This document shows positions 61,777 through 64,000 of a stretch of DNA of 64,000 nucleotides, in pieces. The stretch lies in NCBI GenBank assembly GCA_051277005.1, contig JBNMPS010000001.1:1-64000 (forward strand), given 5' to 3'. Each line of letters opens with the position of its first letter. The first letter of the stretch is position 1. Both the position numbers and the translations under genes were made by a program. Origin of the DNA: Dasania sp051277005 (GTDB lineage: Bacteria; Pseudomonadota; Gammaproteobacteria; Pseudomonadales; Dasaniaceae). A model generated the notes under the pieces. That model did not search any database. It saw only the letters and a list, made by a program, of their open reading frames with translations, and was not told the origin of the DNA.

Positions 61777-62331
61777 ATGGTTGAAAAGCCCTTTATATTT
61801 GTGCATATTAATAAAACCGGCGGCAGCAGTATTGAACGGGCGTTGGGACTGGAGCTAGAGCATAAAACCGCCCGTGAATACATCGCGGATCTGGGTGAAG
61901 GTGTCTGGGAAAAACAGCACACCTTTAGTGTGGTACGAAACCCCTGGGATAAAGTAGTGTCACACTACCATTGGCGGGTTAAAACAAACCAAACAGCGCT
62001 AGCTGAAAGCCCCATTGATTTTTGTGAATGGGTGAAAAGGGCCTTTGGCAATAACGAACCCGGCTATTACGATAAACCCAAGATGTTTATGCCCTCAGAG
62101 CAGTGGCTTATAAATAATAAAGGTGAAATTGCAGTTAACACGATAATGCGGTTTGAAAATCTCATTAATGATTTTGACGCCTTGTGTCGGCAGTTGGGTG
62201 TGGTGGCAACATTACCCCATTTAAAAAAAACAGAGCGGACTCATTATCAGCAATATTACAACGACGAAGCATGTAGTATTATTGCGTTATGGTTTAAAAA
62301 TGATATTGAGCAGTTTAATTATCAGTTTTAG
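61777..62331 (+). CDS. Sulfotransferase family protein
   Basis: A 184-aa enzyme that probably moves sulfate from PAPS to a carbohydrate. The 5'-phosphosulfate loop is HINKTGGSSIERAL (about residues 9-22), and the 3'-phosphate site is VVRNPWDKVVSHYHWR (about 50-65). It has no signal peptide and should act in the cytoplasm or at the inner membrane face. Sulfated surface glycans are common in marine bacteria. It lies between the surface-protein gene and a DsbA-like gene. Confidence 0.8.
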   Translation: MVEKPFIFVHINKTGGSSIERALGLELEHKTAREYIADLGEGVWEKQHTFSVVRNPWDKVVSHYHWRVKTNQTALAESPIDFCEWVKRAFGNNEPGYYDKPKMFMPSEQWLINNKGEIAVNTIMRFENLINDFDALCRQLGVVATLPHLKKTERTHYQQYYNDEACSIIALWFKNDIEQFNYQF

Positions 62332-62379
62332 CTATCAAATTAAAGCTAGCAATAGAATGAAAATTAATAAGAGGTAGAA

Positions 62380-63036
62380 ATGTTTAAAACAATACAACTC
62401 AAATGGCCATTACTGGCTTTATTTATTGTGGTGATTACTGGCTTGCAAAATGCTTGGGCTATAGAGCCAAAGCCAAAGCCAGAGCCGGTACCCGTAGTGG
62501 ACTTTGAAAAAGGCAAATACTACAAAACTTTAGATAAACCTATTGTGGGTGCTACGGCTCCTATAATGGAGTTTTTCTATTTTGGCTGTAAAACATGTTA
62601 CCAGCTAGTACCGGCACTGGCGCAGTGGAGCCATGAAACAGGTATTGGCGTGACCTTGGTTCCGGTGCACAGTGACAACGCTATGGTAGATGCCGCGCGC
62701 TTGTATCACACCTTTGCAGAAATGAATGTATTGAGCAGAATGTATGAGTTGGGTTATGTGATTTTTCAAACAGATAAATCAGAATTAAAAGGTGAGGCGC
62801 GTATTAATGATTACCTAGAGCGCCACAGAGTGAATAAGGAACGTTTTTGGAAAATATGGAATAGCGATAAAGTAAATAAACGTCTAGCAGGCTCATTAGC
62901 ATTAACTCAACAAGCGAAAATATATAAAACTCCGACCTTTTTAGTGAAGGGTCGCTATATGGTGAACATAGATGCTATTACACATGTAGAGCACTTATTT
63001 CAACTATTAGAGTATTTAAATAAAAAGCCTGATTAA
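62380..63036 (+). CDS. DsbA-like periplasmic thiol oxidoreductase
   Basis: A 218-aa protein with a signal peptide ending NAWA. A Pro-rich linker (PKPKPEPVPV) leads into a thioredoxin/DsbA fold. The active site is GCKTCYQL (CxxC, about residues 69-76), and the cis-proline loop is KTPTFLV near 187. It should introduce or shuffle disulfides in exported proteins. The neighbouring surface protein has four cysteines and is a plausible client. CKTC differs from the CPHC of general DsbA, so a specialised role is likely. Confidence 0.82.
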   Translation: MFKTIQLKWPLLALFIVVITGLQNAWAIEPKPKPEPVPVVDFEKGKYYKTLDKPIVGATAPIMEFFYFGCKTCYQLVPALAQWSHETGIGVTLVPVHSDNAMVDAARLYHTFAEMNVLSRMYELGYVIFQTDKSELKGEARINDYLERHRVNKERFWKIWNSDKVNKRLAGSLALTQQAKIYKTPTFLVKGRYMVNIDAITHVEHLFQLLEYLNKKPD

Positions 63037-63154
63037 ATAATAAGCTACATTATCAGTTGCCTTCAGTACAAAGAGTATGAGGGCGGCACTTTTTATCAGT
63101 CTCGCTGTGTCACTAGCCGTGAAATAGCCTAGCGTACAAAAAGAAAATAATAAC

Positions 63155-64000
63155 GTGAAAACAGAGTATCGAGCCGATATTGATGGCCTAAGGGCTATAG
63201 CTGTATTATCGGTATTTATGTATCACCTAGGTTTAGCCTCATTTAGCGGGGGTTATGTGGGTGTTGATATTTTTTTTGTCATTTCTGGCTTCCTAATAAC
63301 GCGTATTATTACCCGTGATATAAAACGTGGGCAGTTCTCGCTGCCTGCCTTTTATGCGAAGCGTTTCAAACGTATTTTGCCAGCCTTAGCCGCAATGGCA
63401 GTGGCCTGTATGGTGGTTGCCTATGCCTTACTTGCGCCTGAAAATTTAGCCGAACTGGGCGATAGCGCAGTGGCGATGGCGTTGTTTGGTTCAAATATAT
63501 TTTTCTATCTGCAGGCGGGCTATTTTGATGCGCCCGCTGAAATGAAACCGCTGTTGCATACCTGGTCGTTAGCGGTAGAGGAGCAATACTATTTATTGTT
63601 TCCGCTGATGATGATGGGGTTAGCAAAGTGGAATCGTAGTCGTTATACCCGTTGGTTACTAATATTGTGCTTAATATCTTTCGTGGTTGGGCTTGTTCAA
63701 AGCTATAGCGGCAACCAATCGGCGGCATTTTATTGGATTACTTCACGGGCCTGGGAGTTATTTTTAGGCAGCTTACTGGTTGTTCCTTTATTCCCCTTAC
63801 CAACAACAAAAGCGCTTAGAGAGCTGTTATCGCTATTGGGGTTAACCTTAATCGCTGTGAGTGTGTTTGGTTTTGATAATCAAACGGTTTTTCCTGGTGT
63901 TGCTGCGCTAGTGCCAACAATAGGCGCCGCTTTGATTATTTATGCGGGTTTAGGTGGCTCATCAATAGTGGGCCGTCTACTCAGTGTTAAACCATTAATG
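63155..64000 (+). CDS. Acyltransferase of the OafA/YrhL (acyltransferase 3) family, partial
   Basis: The visible 282 residues begin MKTEYRADIDGLRAIAVLSV (GTG start). YRxDIDGLRAIAVL is the family hallmark, and VDIFFVISGFLI and HTWSLAVEEQYYLLFP follow. Several hydrophobic segments are visible. Members transfer acetyl or other acyl groups to surface sugars such as O-antigen. The gene runs off the right edge, so a possible C-terminal SGNH domain cannot be checked. The location suggests modification of the LPS or a surface glycan. Confidence 0.88.
   Translation, partial: MKTEYRADIDGLRAIAVLSVFMYHLGLASFSGGYVGVDIFFVISGFLITRIITRDIKRGQFSLPAFYAKRFKRILPALAAMAVACMVVAYALLAPENLAELGDSAVAMALFGSNIFFYLQAGYFDAPAEMKPLLHTWSLAVEEQYYLLFPLMMMGLAKWNRSRYTRWLLILCLISFVVGLVQSYSGNQSAAFYWITSRAWELFLGSLLVVPLFPLPTTKALRELLSLLGLTLIAVSVFGFDNQTVFPGVAALVPTIGAALIIYAGLGGSSIVGRLLSVKPLM

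Overview
The window is a chromosomal segment of a gammaproteobacterium. Core gene order resembles Pseudomonas (cytochrome c5, rep, GGDEF-EAL protein, comM, ubiK, glnK, amtB, sutA; argA, argE, pit, DUF47; glnE, ilvE, waaF, waaC, waaG, waaP), but gene content and moderate GC suggest a marine Cellvibrionales/Spongiibacteraceae-type organism. The taxonomy is inferred from gene order and family recognition only.

Layout. 1-2443: AT-rich accessory stretch with the start of an IS66-type TnpA, small proteins of unknown function, ending at the 3' end of a tRNA-Arg(CCG) gene, behind which lies a decayed tRNA-Arg copy. 2922-14263: cytochrome c5, a BamA/TamA-like outer-membrane protein, Rep helicase, a GGDEF-EAL protein, an RluA-type pseudouridine synthase, ComM, a BLUF photoreceptor, a small lipoprotein and UbiK. 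14446-17531: a nitrogen module with an NtrC-type site and a sigma-54 promoter in front of a frameshifted TorF-like porin gene, then PII, AmtB and a second PII. 17863-22089: SutA, an aldehyde dehydrogenase, RpoH, a DUF423 protein and TrmB. 22120-29509 (minus strand): MORN-type protein, DUF523, pyruvate kinase, ArgA, ArgE, and the Pit transporter with its DUF47 partner. 29813-36960: an orphan GspE/PilB-type ATPase, GlnE, IlvE and WaaF.

36968-49047 is the LPS core region, and it is the most disturbed part. A GIY-YIG nuclease gene sits among palindromic repeats, a duplicated copy of its own 3' end and an exact 40-bp-period array, all inserted between waaF and waaC. After waaG, waaP and a second kinase come about 4 kb of broken genes: glycosyltransferase remnants on both strands, a frameshifted kinase and a tyrosine-recombinase pseudogene. 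One intact kinase remains there. A GT4 glycosyltransferase and an O-antigen-ligase-like gene follow, bracketed by two copies of a 36-bp motif.

49048-59653 is a compact type II secretion operon in the Xanthomonas-type order E-F-G-H-I-J-K-L-M-N-D. Its gspH appears to use an AUU start codon inside the end of gspG. Directly downstream is a 561-aa secreted protein with strongly biased codons, its own promoter and a strong terminator, which looks like an abundant surface protein. A sulfotransferase, a DsbA-like protein and an acyltransferase cut by the window edge complete what looks like a cell-surface neighbourhood: LPS core, secretion machine, possible surface-layer protein and polysaccharide modification.

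The nitrogen parts fit together: two PII proteins and AmtB at 15-17.5 kb, and GlnE, the glutamine synthetase adenylyltransferase that PII controls, at 32-35 kb.
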